NCBI GenBank assembly: GCA_910587735.1
Contig: CAJUNT010000060.1
Coordinates: 1 to 7,733 of the forward strand
DNA length: 7,733 nucleotides
From: an uncultured Clostridia bacterium
GTDB taxonomy: Bacteria; Bacillota; Clostridia; Lachnospirales; Anaerotignaceae
Reading direction: 5' to 3'
The notes beneath the pieces were generated by a model. It ran no database searches and was not told the DNA's origin. It worked only from the letters and a program-made list of their open reading frames with translations. Made by a program: the position numbers and the translations under genes. Below, in pieces: positions 5,402 to 7,733 of this stretch. Each line of letters opens with the position of its first letter. Positions within the stretch are counted from its first letter, which is position 1.

Positions 5402-7477
5402 TTATTGTGGTATGCCTTGTTCTTCTCTTGCTTTTCGTATTTCTTCCTGCAACTGTTGCACCACCTTTATTTTCTCCTGCACTTCAGCCACTTTATCCAT
5501 ATCATTAATACCCTGATATAACGCCTGTGACTGCAAATAAAACTCTTTTGCTTTATCATATTGTTGTAATTTTAAAGCTTCGTCACCTCTTGCCTCAATC
5601 ACACCAATATTCATTTTTTGCTCTGCAATATCATTTTCTTTTTGTTTTACTTGTGCCGCTGATATTTTTTCTATTATCTCAGCTACTTTATCTGTATTTT
5701 TCACTTGACTGTAAATATCTTTTGCTTTTTTATATTCTTCTATTGCCTCTGCAAATTTATTTTCCAATAAAAAGTTATCACCATTTAATACATAAGCGTC
5801 GCCCTCTGCTGTTTTAATATCATTTTGCTGTTGTTTTGCTGTAGCATCTGCATCAATTATCTTTTTCTGCACTAATGACGCTTTTTCTATTACACCAGCA
5901 TCTTTATACATCTGCATAGCTTGTTGATAATACTGTTTTGCAGTTTCTGTATTACCTTCCGCAAGTAAAGCGTCAGCCTCTAACTCTATTGCTGCTCCAT
6001 CTGTTTCTATCTGTTGTTTGAGTGCCTCCTCTTGTTCTTGCTGTTGTTGTTTTGCTTTTTCTTCTTCTGCCTGCTGTTGTTCTATTTGTTGTTTCATTTC
6101 TTCTGTCATTTTAGACTGCATTTCTTTTATTTTTAAATTGATATCATTGATTGCTGTATTATCACCATTTTCTGCTGCAATCTGTTTCGCCTCAGCATAA
6201 TTTTGTGCAGCTGCAATATAATCTGCTAATTCTGCCTGAGCGTCAGCCAAATCAATCAAAGAGCTAATATATTTTGCATCTTGACAAAAATCCTGTTTTT
6301 GTTTAATGCTATCCTTGTCCAGCAAATCATAAAAATCCATATTATTTTTTGCTTCTTTTAATGCCTTGTTGTAACTTTTTTGTGCATTTTCATAGTCTTG
6401 ACTACTATATGCTTCTTCACCATCTGTCAAATATTCTGTAGTTTTTTGTTTAACTTCAAGTCTTTCTTTTATTGCTGTGTTTTGTTTTCCTTTTTTGCCT
6501 GTTTTCTTTTTGAGTTCCTCACTTTGCTCTGCTGCACTTTCATATTCTCTCAATGCCCTATCAAAATCTTCTTCCGTAATATAGCCGTCGCCTCTTTTTT
6601 CTATTTTTTCCACTGTTGCAATGATTTCTTTTCTCTTTTTTTCTGCTTTCCAGTTTACGAAGCCTGTAATTGCAGCGATTATTAACACGGGTATCAATAT
6701 CATTATGGCGATTTTGATTATTTTTTGAGTATAATTTTTCTCTTGAAATGTTTTTCCTATAAATACTGTAGCAATAGTATGATTATTTACTGTATTGGTC
6801 TGTTTACTCAAAAACAAATCCTGTAAATCATCTATGTAACTTTCAGCATCTTTTGCATCTTCCAATGTGTCAAGCATTTCAACAGTAGTGATTTTTTCCC
6901 ACAATCCCCATGTTGTCATTAAAAGAATATCTTCATTTTGCAATTTTTTCTTTTTAGACACTTTTATTTTGAGATGTCCCTGTTTTCCCAAATATTGTAA
7001 AAGATTGCGACTTTCCTCAATACCTTTTTCGCCATCGTCTACAATTTCCTGTTGCTGTATCATTTCCTGATACAAACTTGTGTCGTGGCTTTTTTCTAAT
7101 ATATTACTGCCTCTAAATATATGAAAACGGCAATTTCCACAAACAGCATAACGTAATTTTGTATAATTGCTCACTACAACTAATATACTTGCTTTTAAAT
7201 GAAATTTACTGCTCTGCAATTTTAACTGTCTGTTTGCCTCTTTGATACAACGCTTTATTGTTCTTTTTGATAAAGAAGGCTTTTTTGTAAATTCGCTTAT
7301 AACGGTATCTACTGCTAATTTTGCACTACTTATGGTAGTGTCTTTGTCATATCCTTCTGCAATGACCCAGCAGGCAACATTGTCCATTTCCACAAAACCG
7401 AAATAGTCTTTGTTTTCTGCTCTTGTGCCTGCTTCTGATATGTATTTTGTAGTAAATTGACTGTTTAAACGTCGCAT
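5402..7477 (-). CDS. Membrane protein: degenerate PP2C (pseudophosphatase) domain, one TM helix, TPR/coiled-coil tail
   Basis: 691 aa; start at 7477 with AGGAGG at 7489-7484, 6 nt upstream. The longer frame from 7597 only translates repeat DNA. Residues about 1-242 follow the PP2C order: GTRAENKDYFG (17-27, for R-x-x-NED), WVIAEGYD (37-44, for VADGMGG), LRYAVCGNCRFHIFRG (108-123, for vGDSR), ILLMTTWGLWEKIT (184-197, for LLCSDGL) and NNHTIATVFI (231-240, for DNiTvvvv). Only the first Asp (D24) is kept; the others are E41, N115, W190 and H233, so metal-dependent catalysis looks lost and a binding or scaffolding role is likely. One hydrophobic helix spans about 253-274. The tail has about six TPR-like helical pairs (near 297-318, 349-377, 410-438, 498-533, 557-601, 627-670) and a Gln/Glu-rich coiled coil (456-490). 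First gene of the visible cluster. Confidence 0.88.
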   Translation of the reverse strand: MRRLNSQFTTKYISEAGTRAENKDYFGFVEMDNVACWVIAEGYDKDTTISSAKLAVDTVISEFTKKPSLSKRTIKRCIKEANRQLKLQSSKFHLKASILVVVSNYTKLRYAVCGNCRFHIFRGSNILEKSHDTSLYQEMIQQQEIVDDGEKGIEESRNLLQYLGKQGHLKIKVSKKKKLQNEDILLMTTWGLWEKITTVEMLDTLEDAKDAESYIDDLQDLFLSKQTNTVNNHTIATVFIGKTFQEKNYTQKIIKIAIMILIPVLIIAAITGFVNWKAEKKRKEIIATVEKIEKRGDGYITEEDFDRALREYESAAEQSEELKKKTGKKGKQNTAIKERLEVKQKTTEYLTDGEEAYSSQDYENAQKSYNKALKEAKNNMDFYDLLDKDSIKQKQDFCQDAKYISSLIDLADAQAELADYIAAAQNYAEAKQIAAENGDNTAINDINLKIKEMQSKMTEEMKQQIEQQQAEEEKAKQQQQEQEEALKQQIETDGAAIELEADALLAEGNTETAKQYYQQAMQMYKDAGVIEKASLVQKKIIDADATAKQQQNDIKTAEGDAYVLNGDNFLLENKFAEAIEEYKKAKDIYSQVKNTDKVAEIIEKISAAQVKQKENDIAEQKMNIGVIEARGDEALKLQQYDKAKEFYLQSQALYQGINDMDKVAEVQEKIKVVQQLQEEIRKAREEQGIPQ

Positions 7478-7498
7478 AATGTGCCTCCTAAAAATAAC

Positions 7499-7588
7499 TA
7501 AGACCTTGAGGCTCTGCCTCAAACTTCGTCCACTTTCTTGAAAGAAAGTGGAGCAAAGAACTTTATTGCAAAAACTATCGTTTTTGCT
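7499..7588 (+). repeat. 90-bp three-hairpin repeat, copy 3 (upstream of the pseudophosphatase gene)
   Basis: Stems 7506-7512/7516-7522 (TTGAGGC), 7529-7539/7542-7552 (TCCACTTTCTT) and 7568-7575/7580-7587 (GCAAAAAC). The second stem differs from copy 2 by one G-C to A-T exchange on both arms. On the minus strand it ends 10 nt before the AGGAGG of the pseudophosphatase gene. That small extra gap is the only difference in placement from copies 1 and 2. Confidence 0.92.
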
Positions 7589-7619
7589 TTCTGCCAAATG
7601 ATTAAAATATGTTTTCTAA

Positions 7620-7684
7620 GGGAACGCAGTTCCCGTTTAAAAGTTTTGTCCAACTTTTTCAAAAGTTGGTGGGGGCAAAGCCCC
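7620..7684 (-). repeat. Three-hairpin repeat in reversed orientation, right edge
   Basis: Stems 7620-7625/7629-7634 (GGGAAC, GCA loop), 7650-7657/7662-7669 (CCAACTTT) and 7672-7676/7680-7684 (GGGGC, AAA loop). Read on the minus strand, its order and the linker after the second stem (CAAAACTTTTAAA) match the right arms of units A and B, with first and third stems replaced by different but fully paired sequences. About 30 nt separate it from copy 3, the same arrangement as copy 1 and the reversed repeat at 202-278. Confidence 0.82.
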
Positions 7685-7711
7685 ATATATGGTAACTTAA
7701 GAGAAAAAACA

Positions 7712-7725
7712 TTTCATTAATGAAA
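7712..7725. other. Perfect 14-bp palindrome TTTCATTAATGAAA
   Basis: A perfect dyad at the right edge, about 235 bp upstream of the pseudophosphatase start. The second short palindrome CCATATATGG lies at 7683-7692. Either could be an operator half of an upstream control region, but AT-rich palindromes are common by chance and no promoter can be placed confidently here. Nothing else is recognised between 7693 and the edge. Confidence 0.25.
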
Positions 7726-7733
7726 AAATATTA

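Noticed and set aside
6018..6200. Cys/Ser-rich plus-strand frame
   Set aside because: It is the antisense reading of the Gln/Glu-rich coiled-coil codons of the membrane protein.
6750..7477. Active PP2C serine/threonine phosphatase
   Set aside because: Four of the expected acidic metal-site positions are changed (E41, N115, W190, H233), so enzymatic annotation would be misleading.
7478..7597. Upstream ATG at 7597 for the pseudophosphatase
   Set aside because: The 40 extra residues translate repeat copy 3; the same peptide (SKNDSFCNKVLC) appears from copy 1 at 48-248 outside any gene. AGGAGG marks the start at 7477.
75..7684. CRISPR array or transposon
   Set aside because: The repeats are not regularly spaced with short unique spacers, no cas or transposase gene is present, and genes of normal size lie between copies. 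A non-autonomous element remains possible but has no direct support here.

Overview
This is an AT-rich window with TTG, TAA and TGA signals, strong AGGAGG-type ribosome binding sites and Lys/Ile/Asn-rich proteins, which suggests a low-GC Firmicute, most likely a gut-type member of the Clostridia. No ribosomal RNA or other taxonomic marker is present, so the assignment is an inference from composition, gene style and the look of the uncharacterised protein families.

All genes read on the minus strand. In transcription order (right to left) they are: a 691-aa membrane protein with a degenerate PP2C phosphatase fold, one transmembrane helix and a long TPR/coiled-coil tail (7477-5402); a 424-aa soluble protein of unknown function (5286-4012); a 229-aa soluble protein of unknown function that overlaps it by ATGA (4015-3326); an 875-aa Hsp70/actin-fold ATPase-like protein with a SAP-like N-terminus (3026-399); and the first 20 codons of a further gene with a TTG start, running off the left edge (61-1). 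Every start has a well placed Shine-Dalgarno sequence.

The spacers between genes are not plain. Apart from the ATGA junction, each holds one to three copies of a three-hairpin palindromic repeat of about 70-90 bp, in both orientations: 75-164, 202-278, 303-380, 3094-3194, 3222-3299, 5299-5388, 7499-7588 and 7620-7684. Stem sequences differ between copies while pairing is kept by paired substitutions. One copy carries an extra nested hairpin in a loop. The 90-bp type ends directly against the Shine-Dalgarno region of two genes and lies just upstream of a third. The other type sits just after stop codons.

The gene set (catalytically dead-looking phosphatase sensor, Hsp70-like ATPase and three uncharacterised soluble proteins) looks like one functional unit at the cell envelope. 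What it does is not established by the sequence. A regulated assembly or signalling machine is the most natural reading, offered as inference only.
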